DNA of 64,000 nucleotides from Mycobacterium sp. HUMS_12744610 (GCF_041206865.1 NZ_JBGEDP010000001.1:5580001-5644000), one strand, 5' to 3'. Shown: positions 47,823 to 58,947, counted from the first letter of the stretch. Numbers and translations are program-made. Notes: generated by a model from the letters alone, not told the origin.

Positions 47823-49745
47823 ATGGTTGAGGTCGAACGGCACTCCTACGACGTCATCGTCATCGGTGCCGGCGGCTCCGGGTTGCGGGCGGTCATCGAA
47901 GCACGCGAGCGCGGCCTGAAGGTCGCGGTGGTGTGCAAGTCCCTGTTCGGCAAGGCCCACACGGTGATGGCCGAGGGCGGCTGCGCGGCCTCGATGGGCA
48001 ACGCCAACCCGAAGGACAACTGGAAGACCCACTTCGGCGACACCATGCGCGGTGGGAAGTTCCTCAACAACTGGCGCATGGCCGAGCTGCACGCCAAGGA
48101 GGCCCCGGACCGCGTCTGGGAGCTGGAGACCTACGGCGCGCTGTTCGACCGTACCCCGGACGGCAAGATCAGCCAGCGCAACTTCGGCGGGCACACCTAC
48201 CCGCGGCTGGCGCACGTCGGCGACCGCACCGGCCTGGAGCTGATCCGCACGCTGCAGCAGAAGATCGTCTCGCTGCAGCAGGAGGACTACGCCGAGCTCG
48301 GCGACTACGAGGCGAGAATCAAGGTCTTCGCCGAATGCACGATCACCGAGCTGCTCAAGGACGGCGACCGGATCGCCGGCGCGTTCGGCTACTGGCGCGA
48401 GAGCGGCCGCTTCATCGTGTTCGAGGCCCCCGCGATCGTCATGGCCACCGGCGGCATCGGCAAGTCGTTCAAGGTGACCTCCAACTCCTGGGAGTACACC
48501 GGCGACGGGCACGCCCTCGCGCTGCGCGCCGGCGCGTCGCTGATCAACATGGAGTTCGTCCAGTTCCACCCGACGGGCATGGTGTGGCCGCCGAGCGTCA
48601 AGGGGATCCTGGTCACCGAGGGCGTGCGCGGCGACGGCGGGGTGCTGAAGAACTCCGACGGCAAGCGCTTCATGTTCGACTACATCCCCCCGGTCTTCAA
48701 GGGCCAGTACGCCGAGAGCGAGCAGGAGGCGGACCAATGGCTCAAGGACAACGACTCCGCCCGTCGCACCCCCGACCTGCTGCCCCGCGACGAGGTGGCG
48801 CGCGCCATCAACTCCGAGGTCAAGGCCGGCCGCGGTAGCCCGCACGGCGGGGTCTACCTGGACATCGCGTCCCGCCTGACCCCCGAGCAGATCAAGCGGC
48901 GGCTGCCGTCGATGTATCACCAGTTCATGGAGCTGGCCGGCGTGGACATCACCAAGGAGCCGATGGAGGTCGGACCAACCTGCCACTACGTGATGGGCGG
49001 GATCGAGGTCGACGCGGACACCGGTGCGGCCACGGTCGCGGGCCTGTTCGCCGCCGGGGAGTGCTCGGGCGGCATGCACGGCTCCAACCGGCTGGGCGGC
49101 AACTCGCTGTCGGACCTGCTCGTCTTCGGCCGGCGGGCGGGCCTGGGCGCGGCCGACTACGTGCGCGCGCTGAGCAGCCGGCCGACGATCGCCCCGGAGG
49201 CGCTCGACGCGGCCGCCAAGCGGGCGGTGGCCCCGTTCGAGGGCCCCGCCGACAAGGCCGCGGCGGAGAACCCCTACACCCTGCAGCACGAGCTGCAGCA
49301 GTCGATGAACGACCTGGTCGGCATCATCCGCAACGCGGACGAGATCAGCGAGGCCCTGGACCGTCTCGACAAGCTGCGGGCCCGGTTCAAGAACATCCAC
49401 GTCGAGGGTGAACGCCGGTACAACCCCGGCTGGAACCTGGCCATCGACCTGCGCAACATGCTGCTGGTCAGCGAATGCGTCGCCAAGGCCGCGCTGGAGC
49501 GCACCGAGAGCCGCGGCGGGCACACCCGCGACGACCACCCGTCGATGGACTCGTCGTGGCGCAAGGTGTTGCTGGTCTGCCGCGCGGCAACGGACGGCGA
49601 CGACGTGATCCCCGGCACCACGGTCACCCGTGAGGATCAGGTGCCGATGCGTGCCGACCTGCTGGAGCTCTTCGAGCTCTCCGAGCTGGAGAAATACTTC
49701 ACCGACGACGAACTGGCCGAGCATCCGGGACGGAGAGGCAAATGA
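47823..49745 (+). CDS. sdhA: succinate dehydrogenase flavoprotein subunit
   Basis: This 640-residue flavoprotein has the FAD fold DVIVIGAGGSGLRAVIEARE and the HTVMAEGG segment (His near residue 41 for covalent FAD). The substrate-site motifs HGSNRLGGNSLSDLLVFGRR and TCHYVMGGIEVD are also present. It oxidises succinate to fumarate, passing electrons through SdhB to menaquinone. Its stop overlaps the sdhB ATG. Corresponds to Rv0248c. Confidence 0.95.
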   Translation: MVEVERHSYDVIVIGAGGSGLRAVIEARERGLKVAVVCKSLFGKAHTVMAEGGCAASMGNANPKDNWKTHFGDTMRGGKFLNNWRMAELHAKEAPDRVWELETYGALFDRTPDGKISQRNFGGHTYPRLAHVGDRTGLELIRTLQQKIVSLQQEDYAELGDYEARIKVFAECTITELLKDGDRIAGAFGYWRESGRFIVFEAPAIVMATGGIGKSFKVTSNSWEYTGDGHALALRAGASLINMEFVQFHPTGMVWPPSVKGILVTEGVRGDGGVLKNSDGKRFMFDYIPPVFKGQYAESEQEADQWLKDNDSARRTPDLLPRDEVARAINSEVKAGRGSPHGGVYLDIASRLTPEQIKRRLPSMYHQFMELAGVDITKEPMEVGPTCHYVMGGIEVDADTGAATVAGLFAAGECSGGMHGSNRLGGNSLSDLLVFGRRAGLGAADYVRALSSRPTIAPEALDAAAKRAVAPFEGPADKAAAENPYTLQHELQQSMNDLVGIIRNADEISEALDRLDKLRARFKNIHVEGERRYNPGWNLAIDLRNMLLVSECVAKAALERTESRGGHTRDDHPSMDSSWRKVLLVCRAATDGDDVIPGTTVTREDQVPMRADLLELFELSELEKYFTDDELAEHPGRRGK

Positions 49746-50488
49746 GCTACGACGCGACCCTGCGGGTGTGGCGTGGGGACGAGGCCGGCGGCGCGCTGCA
49801 GGACTTCACAGTCGAGGTCAACGAGGGCGAGGTGGTGCTCGACGTCATCCACCGCCTGCAGCAGACCCAGACACCCGACCTCGCGGTGCGCTGGAACTGC
49901 AAGGCCGGCAAGTGCGGCTCCTGCTCCGCCGAGATCAACGGCAAGCCGCGGCTGATGTGCATGACCCGGATGTCCACGTTCGCCGAGGACGAGGTGGTCA
50001 CCGTGACGCCGCTGCGGACCTTCCCCGTCCTGCGCGACCTGGTGACCGACGTGTCGTTCAACTACGAGAAGGCCCGCGAGATACCGTCTTTCGCGCCGCC
50101 GAAGGATCTGCGGCCCGGCGAGTACCGGATGGCCCAAGCCGACGTGGCGCGCTCCCAGGAATTCCGGAAGTGCATCGAGTGCTTCCTGTGCCAGAACGTC
50201 TGCCACGTGATCCGCGACCACGAGGAGAACAAGAAGGCGTTCGCCGGACCGCGCTTCCTGATGCGCATCGCCGAGCTCGAGATGCATCCACTGGACACCC
50301 GGGACCGGCGCAACGACGCGCAGGAAGAGCACGGCCTGGGCTACTGCAACATCACCAAGTGCTGCACCGAGGTGTGCCCGGAGAACATCAAGATCACCGA
50401 CAACGCGCTGATCCCGATGAAGGAGCGCGTCGCCGACCGCAAGTACGACCCGATCGTCTGGCTGGGTAACAAGCTGTTCCGCCGCTGA
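49742..50488 (+). CDS. sdhB: succinate dehydrogenase iron-sulphur subunit
   Basis: This 248-residue protein has the plant-ferredoxin-type [2Fe-2S] motif CKAGKCGSCSAEINGKPRLM-C near residues 56-76, the [4Fe-4S] motif CIECFLCQNVC near 141-151 and a further Cys cluster CCTEVCPENI near 205. The start ATG overlaps the sdhA stop (ATGA). It completes the Sdh1 operon (Rv0247c type). It is convergent with the flavin reductase gene, only 10 bases away. Confidence 0.95.
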   Translation: MSYDATLRVWRGDEAGGALQDFTVEVNEGEVVLDVIHRLQQTQTPDLAVRWNCKAGKCGSCSAEINGKPRLMCMTRMSTFAEDEVVTVTPLRTFPVLRDLVTDVSFNYEKAREIPSFAPPKDLRPGEYRMAQADVARSQEFRKCIECFLCQNVCHVIRDHEENKKAFAGPRFLMRIAELEMHPLDTRDRRNDAQEEHGLGYCNITKCCTEVCPENIKITDNALIPMKERVADRKYDPIVWLGNKLFRR

Positions 50489-50498
50489 GGCTTTGGCT

Positions 50499-51113
<615 letters not shown>

Positions 51114-51177
51114 TTAGATTGTGAAATTTAGCTCACACCGACTTGCGTGGAGCTGTCCGGCGGAGATATTTTAGCTG

Positions 51178-51195
51178 AGTTACTGGTGGGTAACT
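51178..51195. promoter_or_regulatory. inverted repeat upstream of fadE5
   Basis: AGTTAC-TGGTGG-GTAACT is a perfect 6-base inverted repeat ending 50 bases before the fadE5 start. Its core TTACT-N5-GTAA also occurs between fadA2 and fabG4, suggesting one regulator for both. Confidence 0.6.
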
Positions 51196-51245
51196 TAGAC
51201 CTAGTACCCAACCACTGTGTGGCAGTCTCAACGAGGAGGACCGTA

Positions 51246-53081
51246 GTGAGCCACTACAAGAGCAACGTTCGCGACCAGGTGTTCAACCTGTTCGACGTGC
51301 TGGGCGTTGACAAGGCTTTAGGGGCGGGCGAGTACGGCGACCTGGACGCCGAGACCGCCCGCGAGATGTTGACGGAGATGAGCCGGTTGGCCGAGGGGCC
51401 CGTCGCCGAGTCGTTCGCCGACGGAGACCGCAACCCGCCGGTGTTCGACCCGAAGACCCATGCCGTGTCGCTGCCGGAATCCTTCAAGCAGTCCGTCCGG
51501 GCCCTCCTGGAAGCGGGGTGGGACAAGGCCGGCATCGACGAGGCGCTGGGCGGCATGCCGATGCCCAAGGCGCTGGTGTGGGCGCTGCACGAGCACATCC
51601 TCGGCGCGAACCCGGCGGTGTGGATGTATGCCGGCGGTGCCGGATTCGCCAACATCATCTACCACCTCGGTACCGAGGAGCAGAAGAAGTGGGCGGTGCT
51701 GTGCGCGGAGCGCGGGTGGGGCGCGACCATGGTGCTCACCGAGCCGGACGCCGGTTCGGACGTGGGCGCCGGCCGCACCAAGGCCGTTCGGCAGGACGAC
51801 GGGTCCTGGCACATCGAGGGCGTGAAGCGATTCATCACCTCCGCCGACTCCGACGACCTGTTCGAGAACATCGTCCACCTGGTGCTGGCCCGCCCCGAGG
51901 GCGCCGGTCCCGGCACCAAGGGACTGTCCCTGTTCATGGTGCCCAAGTTCCTGTTCGACTTCGAGACCGGCGAACCGGGTGAGCGCAACGGCGTGTTCGT
52001 GACCAACGTCGAGCACAAGATGGGCCTGAAGGTATCGGCGACCTGTGAGTTGTCGTTCGGCCAGCACGACGTGCCCGCCAAGGGCTGGCTGGTCGGCGAG
52101 GTGCACAACGGTATCGCGCAGATGTTCGAGGTCATCGAGATGGCCCGGATGATGGTCGGCACCAAGGCCATCGCGACCCTGTCGACCGGCTACCTCAACG
52201 CGCTGGAATACGCCAAGTCGCGGGTGCAGGGCGCCGACATGACCCAGATGACCGACAAGACCGCGCCGCGAGTGACCATCACGCACCACCCGGACGTGCG
52301 CCGGTCGCTGATGACCCAGAAGGCCTACGCCGAGGGGCTGCGGGCGCTGTACCTGTTCACCGCGACCTATCAGGATGCCGCGGTCGCCCGAGCGCTGCAC
52401 GGGGTCGACGCCGACCTTGCCGTCAAGGTCAACGATTTGATGCTTCCGGTGGTCAAGGGCGTGGGCTCCGAGCAGGCGTACGCGAAGCTGACCGAGAGCC
52501 TGCAGACCCTGGGCGGGTCCGGCTTCCTGCAGGACTACCCGATCGAGCAGTACATCCGGGACTCCAAGATCGACTCGCTCTACGAAGGCACGACCGCCAT
52601 CCAGGCGCAGGACTTCTTCTTCCGCAAGATCGTCCGCGACAAGGGCGTGGCGCTGGCCCACGTGTCGGGCCAGATCCGGGAGTTCGTGGACAGCGAGTCA
52701 GGCAACGGGCGGCTGAAGTCCGAGCGCGAGCTGTTGGCCAGGGCGCTGGCCGACGTCGAGGCGATGGCCGGCGCGCTGACCGGCTACCTGATGGCCGCCC
52801 AGGAGGACGTCACGAGCCTGTACAAGGTCGGACTGGGGTCGGTGCGCTTCCTGATGAGCGTCGGCGACCTGGTCATCGGCTGGTTGTTGCAGCGTCAGGC
52901 CGCGGTGGCCGTGGCCGCGCTCGACGCGGGCGCCACCGGCGAGGACCGCTCGTTCTACGAGGGCAAGGTCGCGGTCGCGTCCTTCTTCGCAAAGAACTTC
53001 CTGCCGATGCTGACCGCCACCCGCGAGGTGATCGAGACGCTGGACAACGACATCATGGAGCTCGACGAAGCCGCCTTCTGA
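51246..53081 (+). CDS. fadE5: acyl-CoA dehydrogenase FadE5
   Basis: This 611-residue protein starts GTG 51246, (V)[19 protein letters not shown], preceded by GAGGAGG. The FAD-binding [20 protein letters not shown] lies near residue 160 and the catalytic glutamate in [20 protein letters not shown] near 447. It has the long C-terminal extension seen in this clade. It introduces the double bond in broad-chain acyl-CoAs during beta-oxidation. Length equals the M. tuberculosis protein Rv0244c. A strong terminator follows. Confidence 0.95.
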   Translation: MSHYKSNVRDQVFNLFDVLGVDKALGAGEYGDLDAETAREMLTEMSRLAEGPVAESFADGDRNPPVFDPKTHAVSLPESFKQSVRALLEAGWDKAGIDEALGGMPMPKALVWALHEHILGANPAVWMYAGGAGFANIIYHLGTEEQKKWAVLCAERGWGATMVLTEPDAGSDVGAGRTKAVRQDDGSWHIEGVKRFITSADSDDLFENIVHLVLARPEGAGPGTKGLSLFMVPKFLFDFETGEPGERNGVFVTNVEHKMGLKVSATCELSFGQHDVPAKGWLVGEVHNGIAQMFEVIEMARMMVGTKAIATLSTGYLNALEYAKSRVQGADMTQMTDKTAPRVTITHHPDVRRSLMTQKAYAEGLRALYLFTATYQDAAVARALHGVDADLAVKVNDLMLPVVKGVGSEQAYAKLTESLQTLGGSGFLQDYPIEQYIRDSKIDSLYEGTTAIQAQDFFFRKIVRDKGVALAHVSGQIREFVDSESGNGRLKSERELLARALADVEAMAGALTGYLMAAQEDVTSLYKVGLGSVRFLMSVGDLVIGWLLQRQAAVAVAALDAGATGEDRSFYEGKVAVASFFAKNFLPMLTATREVIETLDNDIMELDEAAF

Positions 53082-53101
53082 CGGGCACCGAGACGCGAAA
53101 A

Positions 53102-53136
53102 GACCGCCGCTGGATCCCCTCTTTCCAGCGGCGGTC
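53102..53136 (+). terminator. strong stem-loop after fadE5
   Basis: GACCGCCGCTGG (53102-53113) pairs perfectly with CCAGCGGCGGTC (53125-53136), a 12-base stem with an 11-base loop, 20 bases after the fadE5 stop. A second, outer pairing (CGCGAAA/TTTCGCG) extends it. Confidence 0.85.
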
Positions 53137-53306
53137 CATTTCGCGCGCCCGTCACGCCCGACGGGCGGCAGATTAAGGGATGCCCCGTATTGCCGTCGGG
53201 GTCGGGGGGTCAGACCACAACACGGGGCTTCCGGACTTTTGGGTTACCCGGCGTCGGGGCGACTAACCGGGTGTGACCCATGTCATTTCCGTTGGGCCGG
53301 GTGCCA

Positions 53307-54653
53307 TCAGGACTCCAGGATCGCCGCGACGCCCTGACCACCGGCGGCACAGATCGAGATCAGCGCCCGGACGGTGCCACTGCCTTTTCGCTCCGCCTTC
53401 TTCTCAGCGACCTGCTTGGCCGCCTGGGCGAGAATCCGGCCGCCGGTGGCCGCGAAGGGGTGGCCGGCGGCCAGCGACGAACCGTTGACGTTCAGCTTGG
53501 ACCGGTCGATCGAACCCAGCGCGGCGTCGAGGCCCAGCCGTTCCTTGCAGTAGTCCTCGGATTCCCACGCCTGCAGGTGCGCCAGCACCACCGACGCGAA
53601 TGCCTCGTGGATCTCGTAGAAATCGAAGTCCTGCAGGCTCAGACCGTTTCTCGCCAGCAGCCGCGGCACCGCGTAGGTCGGCGCCATGAGCAGGCCGTCA
53701 CGTCCGTTGACGTAGTCCACCGCGGCGGTCTCCGCGTCCACCAAGTAGGCCAGCGGCGCCCGGGAATGGCTGCTCGCCCAGTCCTCGGAGGCCAGCAGGG
53801 CCACGGACGCCCCGTCGGTCAGCGGTGTCGAGTTGCCGGCCGTCATCGTCGCGTCACCGGCCTTGACCCCGAAGACCGGCTTCAGCCTGGCCAGCTTCTC
53901 CGCGCTGGAGTCCGGACGCAGGTTGTCGTCGCGGTAGAGCCCCAAAAACGGCGTGACCAGGTCGTCGAAGAAGCCCCGGTCGTAGGCGGCGGCCATGTTG
54001 CGATGACTGGCGGCGGCCAACTCGTCCTGGTCGACGCGTGTGATGCCCATCTGCTTGGCGGTGACGGCCGCGTGCTCACCCATCGACATCCCGGTGCGCG
54101 GCTCCTTGTTGGCCGGAATCTCGACGCCGAGGGTGGCTGGCAGCTTGCCGACCAGCTTGAGCCGCTCGACGTGCGACGCGGCCCGGCGCAGCCGCAGCAG
54201 GGTGCGGCGCAGGTCGTCGCCAAACCCGATCGGCGGGTCGGAGGTGGTATCCACCCCGCCGGCGGCGGCCACCTCGTAGCGGCCCGACGCGATCCCGTCG
54301 GCCGCGGCGATGGCCGCCTGCAGGCCGGTTCCGCAGGCCTGCTGGATGTCGAACGCGGGCGTGTACGACGACAGCTCGGAACCCAGCACGCTCTCCCGCG
54401 TCAGGTTGAAGTCGCGGCTGTGTTTGAGGACCGCGCCGCCGACCACCACGCCCAGCCGCTCGCCGGCCAGGCCGAACCGGTCCACCAAGCCGTCCAGGGC
54501 CGCGGTGAACATGTCCTGGTTGGACGCCTCGGCGTAGGCGCCGTCCGAGCGGGCGAAGGGGATCCGGTTGCCACCCAGCACGGCGACGCGTCGCCTGGTC
54601 TGAGCGCTCGTCCGGGCAGCCTGGTTGTTTGCCTCTGCAGGGGCCACGATCAT
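53307..54653 (-). CDS. fadA2: acetyl-CoA acetyltransferase FadA2
   Basis: This 448-residue thiolase has the active-site cysteine in QQACGTGLQAAI near residue 100, the histidine in YEIHEAFASV near 355 and the second cysteine in CAAGGQGVA near the C-terminus. It cleaves 3-ketoacyl-CoA or makes acetoacetyl-CoA. The first 20 residues are less conserved, so a slightly later start is possible. It is divergent from fabG4 with a candidate operator in the 133-base gap. Corresponds to Rv0243. Confidence 0.93.
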   Translation of the reverse strand: MIVAPAEANNQAARTSAQTRRRVAVLGGNRIPFARSDGAYAEASNQDMFTAALDGLVDRFGLAGERLGVVVGGAVLKHSRDFNLTRESVLGSELSSYTPAFDIQQACGTGLQAAIAAADGIASGRYEVAAAGGVDTTSDPPIGFGDDLRRTLLRLRRAASHVERLKLVGKLPATLGVEIPANKEPRTGMSMGEHAAVTAKQMGITRVDQDELAAASHRNMAAAYDRGFFDDLVTPFLGLYRDDNLRPDSSAEKLARLKPVFGVKAGDATMTAGNSTPLTDGASVALLASEDWASSHSRAPLAYLVDAETAAVDYVNGRDGLLMAPTYAVPRLLARNGLSLQDFDFYEIHEAFASVVLAHLQAWESEDYCKERLGLDAALGSIDRSKLNVNGSSLAAGHPFAATGGRILAQAAKQVAEKKAERKGSGTVRALISICAAGGQGVAAILES

Positions 54654-54700
54654 CTCCGGTATGTCGGTGTGGGTCGTCGGGGGCCATACTACCGGCTGTT

Positions 54701-54716
54701 CTTACTCTGAAGTAAG
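54701..54716. promoter_or_regulatory. inverted repeat between fadA2 and fabG4
   Basis: CTTACT-CTGA-AGTAAG is a perfect inverted repeat between the divergent fadA2 and fabG4. It shares the 14-base frame TTACT-N5-GTAA with the site in front of fadE5. Confidence 0.6.
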
Positions 54717-54786
54717 TTCAGCATCGATACCGTTGGCCCTATAGGAATCGAAACTACCGACCCCCGAGGAAATGGAAGGCAGTGCA

Positions 54787-56151
54787 GTGGCTCCCAAGCT
54801 TTCGTCCGATCTGTTATCACAGGTGGTCAACTCCGGCCCCGGGTCGTTCCTGGCAAAACAGCTCGGGCTCCCCCAGCCCGAGACGCTGCGCCGGTACTCA
54901 CCCGGCGACCCGCCCCTGGCCGGATCGCTGCTGATCGGCGGGGAAGGCCGGGTGGTCGAGCCGATGCGCGCGGCACTGGCCGAGGACTACGAGGTGGTCG
55001 GCAACAACATCGGCGGCCGCTGGGCCGACAAGTTCGGCGGCCTCGTCTTCGACGCCACCGGCATCACGGCGCCGGACGGGCTTCGCGGACTGTACGAGTT
55101 CTTCACCCCGGTGCTGCGCAACCTCGGGCACTCGTCGCGCGTCGTGGTCGTCGGCACCACGCCCAACGCGGCCGCCGGCACCGACGAACAGATCGCGCAG
55201 CGCGCCCTGGAGGGCTTCACCCGCTCGCTGGGCAAGGAGTTGCGCCACGGCGCCACCGCGGCGCTGGTGTACCTGTCGCCGCACGCCAAGCCGGCCGCGA
55301 CGGGCCTGGAATCGACCCTGCGCTTCATCCTGTCGGGCAAGTCGGCGTACGTGGACGGCCAGGTGTTCTACATCGGGGAGGCCGACTCCACCGCGCCGGG
55401 CGACTGGGACCGCCCGCTGGATGGCAAGGTCGCCATCGTGACCGGCGCCGCCCGCGGCATCGGCGCGACCATCGCCGAGGTGTTCGCCCGCGACGGCGCG
55501 CGCGTCGTCGCGGTCGACGTGGAGTCGGCCGCCGAGTCTCTGGCCGAGGTCGCGAGCCGGGTGGGGGGCACCGCGCTGGCGCTCGACGTCACCGCCGAGG
55601 ACGCCGTCGACAGGATCACCCAGCACCTGCGCGACCACTACGGCGGCCACGCCGACGTCCTGGTCAACAACGCCGGCATCACCCGCGACAAGCTGCTGGC
55701 CAACATGGACGACGCCCGCTGGGACGCCGTGCTGGCGGTCAACCTGCTCGCCCCGCTGCGGCTCACCGAGGGGCTGGTCGGCAACGGCAGCATTGGCGCG
55801 GGCGGCCGGGTGATCGGCCTGTCCTCGATGGCAGGCATCGCGGGCAACCGCGGGCAGACCAACTACGCCACCACCAAGGCCGGGATGATCGGCCTGACCC
55901 AGGCCCTGGCACCGGGACTCTACGAGAAGGGCATCACGATCAACGCCGTCGCACCCGGCTTCATCGAGACCAAGATGACCGAGGCCATCCCGCTGATGAC
56001 CCGCGAGGTGGGCCGGCGGATGAACTCGCTGCTGCAGGGCGGCCAGCCGGTCGACGTCGCCGAGACCATCGCCTACTTCGCCAACCCGGCCTCCAACGCG
56101 GTGACCGGCAACGTCATCCGCGTCTGCGGCCAGGCCATGCTGGGCGCGTGA
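54787..56151 (+). CDS. fabG4: high-molecular-weight 3-ketoacyl reductase FabG4
   Basis: This 454-residue protein starts GTG 54787, (V)[19 protein letters not shown]; an ATG five codons upstream is less likely. Its N-terminal flavodoxin-like domain (1-205) has lost nucleotide motifs. The C-terminal short-chain dehydrogenase domain contains [20 protein letters not shown] and the catalytic residues in GLSSMAG and YATTKAGM. It reduces 3-ketoacyl-CoA with NADH. It is followed 22 bases later by htdX, the next enzyme of the cycle. Corresponds to Rv0242c. Confidence 0.95.
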   Translation: MAPKLSSDLLSQVVNSGPGSFLAKQLGLPQPETLRRYSPGDPPLAGSLLIGGEGRVVEPMRAALAEDYEVVGNNIGGRWADKFGGLVFDATGITAPDGLRGLYEFFTPVLRNLGHSSRVVVVGTTPNAAAGTDEQIAQRALEGFTRSLGKELRHGATAALVYLSPHAKPAATGLESTLRFILSGKSAYVDGQVFYIGEADSTAPGDWDRPLDGKVAIVTGAARGIGATIAEVFARDGARVVAVDVESAAESLAEVASRVGGTALALDVTAEDAVDRITQHLRDHYGGHADVLVNNAGITRDKLLANMDDARWDAVLAVNLLAPLRLTEGLVGNGSIGAGGRVIGLSSMAGIAGNRGQTNYATTKAGMIGLTQALAPGLYEKGITINAVAPGFIETKMTEAIPLMTREVGRRMNSLLQGGQPVDVAETIAYFANPASNAVTGNVIRVCGQAMLGA

Positions 56152-56173
56152 CCACAACTCCCGGGAGAACACG

Positions 56174-57025
56174 ATGAATCAGCCGAGCGGCATGCTGAAC
56201 ATGCTGCGCGCAGCGGCCGGGGCCCTCCCGCTGGTGGCCCGTTCGGACCAGCTGCCGACCCGCACGGTCACGGTCGAGGAGGTGCCCATCGACCACGCCA
56301 ACGTCGCCGCCTACGCGTCGCTCACCGGCCTGCGCTACGGCAACCACGTGCCGCTGACCTACCCGTTCGCGTTGACCTTCCCCGCGGTGATGTCGCTGGT
56401 GACCGGTTTCGACTTTCCGTTCGCGGCGATGGGAGCGGTGCACACCGAGAACCACATCACCGCCTACCGGCCGATCGCGGTGACCGACACGGTCGGGGTG
56501 CGGGTGCGCGCGGAGAACCTGCGCGAACACCGCAAAGGCCTGCTGGTCGACCTGGTGACCGACGTCAGCGTCGGCAACGACGACGCGTGGCACCAGGTGA
56601 CGACGTTTCTGCACCAGCAGCGCACGAGCCTGTCGGACGAACCGAAGCCGCCGCCGCAGAAGCCGCCGAAGCTGCCGCCGCCCAGCGCGCTGCTGCGGGT
56701 GACACCGGGACAGATCCGCCGCTACGCCGCCGTCGCCGGCGATCACAACCCGATCCACACCAACCCGATCGCCGCCAGGCTGTTCGGTTTCCCCACGGTC
56801 ATCGCGCACGGGATGTTCAGTGCCGCGGCGGTATTGGCGAACATCGAGGCACGGCTGCCCGATGCGGTGCGGTATTCGGTGCGGTTCGGCAAGCCGCTGG
56901 TACTGCCGGCCACCGCGGGCCTTTACGTCCGGGAATGCGACACCGGCGCCGCGGGCTGGGACCTGGAGCTGCGCAACGTCGCCAAGAACTACCCGTACCT
57001 GACGGGGACCGTCCGCGCGCTGTAA
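56174..57025 (+). CDS. htdX: 3-hydroxyacyl dehydratase HtdX (MaoC family)
   Basis: This 283-residue double-hot-dog protein has the MaoC hydratase motif YAAVAGDHNPIHTNPIAARL and IAHGMF in its C-terminal half; the N-terminal half has the non-catalytic fold. A Pro-rich linker (PKPPPQKPPKLPPPS) joins the halves. It dehydrates 3-hydroxyacyl thioesters. It is co-directional with fabG4, forming a ketoreduction-dehydration pair. Corresponds to Rv0241c. Confidence 0.92.
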   Translation: MNQPSGMLNMLRAAAGALPLVARSDQLPTRTVTVEEVPIDHANVAAYASLTGLRYGNHVPLTYPFALTFPAVMSLVTGFDFPFAAMGAVHTENHITAYRPIAVTDTVGVRVRAENLREHRKGLLVDLVTDVSVGNDDAWHQVTTFLHQQRTSLSDEPKPPPQKPPKLPPPSALLRVTPGQIRRYAAVAGDHNPIHTNPIAARLFGFPTVIAHGMFSAAAVLANIEARLPDAVRYSVRFGKPLVLPATAGLYVRECDTGAAGWDLELRNVAKNYPYLTGTVRAL

Positions 57026-57031
57026 CTGCTT

Positions 57032-58300
57032 TCAGCGGGTGCGCGGGTATGGCGTCGGCGGGGGCGTATCGCGAACCGACGCGACAACTTTGAGCAGGTG
57101 CGCGCCGACCGCGGTGACCAGGAAGATCTGAAACAGCCACAGCGGGGGCTCGGCGAGTTCCCAGACGAAGACCGCAGCCCACAGCGGCGACCCCTGGGTG
57201 ACGGCGAGCACCCCCGCGGCGCCGGCCAGCGAGACCGTCGGCAAATGCAGATGGGTCCCGAGTGCCCAGTCGATGACAAGCGCCATCAGCGACCCGGCCG
57301 CCGCACCGGTGGCCAGCGACGGCGTCAGCATGCCGCCGGCACCGCCGGCGCGCAGGAACAGCGCGGTCAGCAGCGGTTTGAGGACGAGGAGCAACGCGGC
57401 CCCCGACAGCGTCATACCGCTGGCCAGGCTGACGGTCAGGATGCTGCGCCCGTTGCCGGGCAGCTCGGGCCACCAGTGCGACAAGACGCCCATCACCAGC
57501 CCGGCGGCCGCGAGCGCAGGAACCAGCACCCACGTCCGCAGCTGGCGCGCCGGGCGGGCGGCCGCCATCAGCCGGTCGAACGCCAGTCCCACCGCAAGCG
57601 CCACTGGGGCCAGCAGCAGCGCATGCCCGGTCAGCACCGGTGCCAGCCCCAGGTTGGGCCAGTTCAGCACGGGGCGGTCCTTGGTGATGAGCGAACCGAC
57701 CGCGACGGCGAGGCTGGAGGTGATCAAAGCCGTCCCCAGCGCCCGCAACCGCCAGGTCTTCAGGACGATGCGCACCGAGAACAGCGCGCCGGCCAGCGGA
57801 ACGGCGTAGACCGCGCCGAGCCCGGCCCCGGCCGCGCACGCCAGCAGGATCTGCCGGTCGCTTGCGGGTAGCCTCCTGAGCCAACCGAGGGCCACGTCGC
57901 CGAGGGCGGCCGCGAACTGGCGCGGAGCCCCCTCCCGGCCGAGGGAGGCACCGGAACCGACCAGCACGACTTGCAGCAGGGCGTCGACGCTCCACGTCAG
58001 GCGCGGTACCCGCTCCCCGCGGGCTACGGTCTGCGCGAGCTCTGGCACCTTCGTCCTTCGCCGCAGGAGCCACCAGCCGACCGCCGCCACCACAGCGCCG
58101 ATCATGGGCCCCAGCGCACGGCGCACCGGGCTGCTGCCGGTGATCCCGGCCAGCAGCGTCCCGAAGGTGTAGTGGTAGGTCAGGTGCTCGACGAAGCGCA
58201 GCACCGCCGACGTCGTCAATCCGGCGACCCCGGCCAGCAGGCCGACGGCGATCACCGCGCAGAAGAAGTCCAGGTTGCGGCGTACGAAGGTAGGGGTCAC
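57032..58300 (-). CDS. ClC-type chloride channel or H+/Cl- antiporter
   Basis: This 422-residue membrane protein has the ClC selectivity-filter motifs in degenerate form: GSGASLGREGAP (the GxxGxxxxP/GREGP element) near residue 113 and AGGAGGMLTPSLATGA near 315. It has about 10-12 hydrophobic helices. No CBS domains are present. GTG 58300 overlaps the stop of the upstream TetR gene (GTGA), so the two are co-transcribed. Ion specificity is not deducible. I do not recall a counterpart in this place in M. tuberculosis. Confidence 0.85.
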   Translation of the reverse strand: MTPTFVRRNLDFFCAVIAVGLLAGVAGLTTSAVLRFVEHLTYHYTFGTLLAGITGSSPVRRALGPMIGAVVAAVGWWLLRRRTKVPELAQTVARGERVPRLTWSVDALLQVVLVGSGASLGREGAPRQFAAALGDVALGWLRRLPASDRQILLACAAGAGLGAVYAVPLAGALFSVRIVLKTWRLRALGTALITSSLAVAVGSLITKDRPVLNWPNLGLAPVLTGHALLLAPVALAVGLAFDRLMAAARPARQLRTWVLVPALAAAGLVMGVLSHWWPELPGNGRSILTVSLASGMTLSGAALLLVLKPLLTALFLRAGGAGGMLTPSLATGAAAGSLMALVIDWALGTHLHLPTVSLAGAAGVLAVTQGSPLWAAVFVWELAEPPLWLFQIFLVTAVGAHLLKVVASVRDTPPPTPYPRTR

Positions 58301-58947
58301 TCCGACAAGGTGCCCGGACCGCCGACGTCGTGCAGCGCCGTCGCAGGCTCGCGATCCTCCGGGGCGCCACGCAGACCGTGCCAGAACAGGTCGATCATCA
58401 GCTCGGCCGCCTCGTCGACGTCGATGTCGCCGGTGGAGAGCCGGGTGGCCATCGCCTCACCGGCGCCCACCAGCGCCACGGCCATCATCTGGTGTTCGGT
58501 CTCCGACCGCGGGGTGCGGCTGCCGGCGCGCACCAGGCCCGCCACCATCTCGATGATCTGCTCGCGCCCGTCGCGCACCATGTGGGCGAACGCCTGCGAG
58601 CTGCTGGCCTGCGTGTACATCACGATCCACGACGCCCGGTTGGTGTCGATGTAGCGCAGGAACGACCCGATGGTGTTGCGCATCAGGTCCCTGGGGCTCT
58701 GCGTGAAGTCGATGTCGGCGCGCACCGCGTCGATGAACCTGCTCAACTCGCGGTTCAGGCACGCCCCGAACAGGTCTTCCTTGGAGCCGTAGTACAGGTA
58801 GAGCATCGGCTTGGAGATCCGCGCCTCGGCCGCGATGACGTCCATCGAGGTCTCGTGGTAGCCGTTGACCGAGAACATCTGCACCGCGGCATCGAGCATC
58901 TGCTGCTCGCGCACGGCACGCGGCAGCCGCTTGGTACCACCTGCCAT
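58297..58947 (-). CDS. TetR family regulator (Rv0238 type)
   Basis: This 216-residue regulator has an N-terminal helix-turn-helix (ETSMDVIAAEARISKPMLYL to YYGSKEDLF) and a complete ligand domain. It is translationally coupled to the ClC gene by GTGA overlap, suggesting that it regulates or is made with that channel. It is one candidate for the factor that reads the TTACT-N5-GTAA sites near fadE5 and fabG4 (inference only). Confidence 0.9.
   Translation of the reverse strand: MAGGTKRLPRAVREQQMLDAAVQMFSVNGYHETSMDVIAAEARISKPMLYLYYGSKEDLFGACLNRELSRFIDAVRADIDFTQSPRDLMRNTIGSFLRYIDTNRASWIVMYTQASSSQAFAHMVRDGREQIIEMVAGLVRAGSRTPRSETEHQMMAVALVGAGEAMATRLSTGDIDVDEAAELMIDLFWHGLRGAPEDREPATALHDVGGPGTLSE

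Noticed and set aside
47790..49724. 644-codon minus-strand frame opposite sdhA
   Set aside because: sdhA on the other strand has all family motifs; this frame has none.
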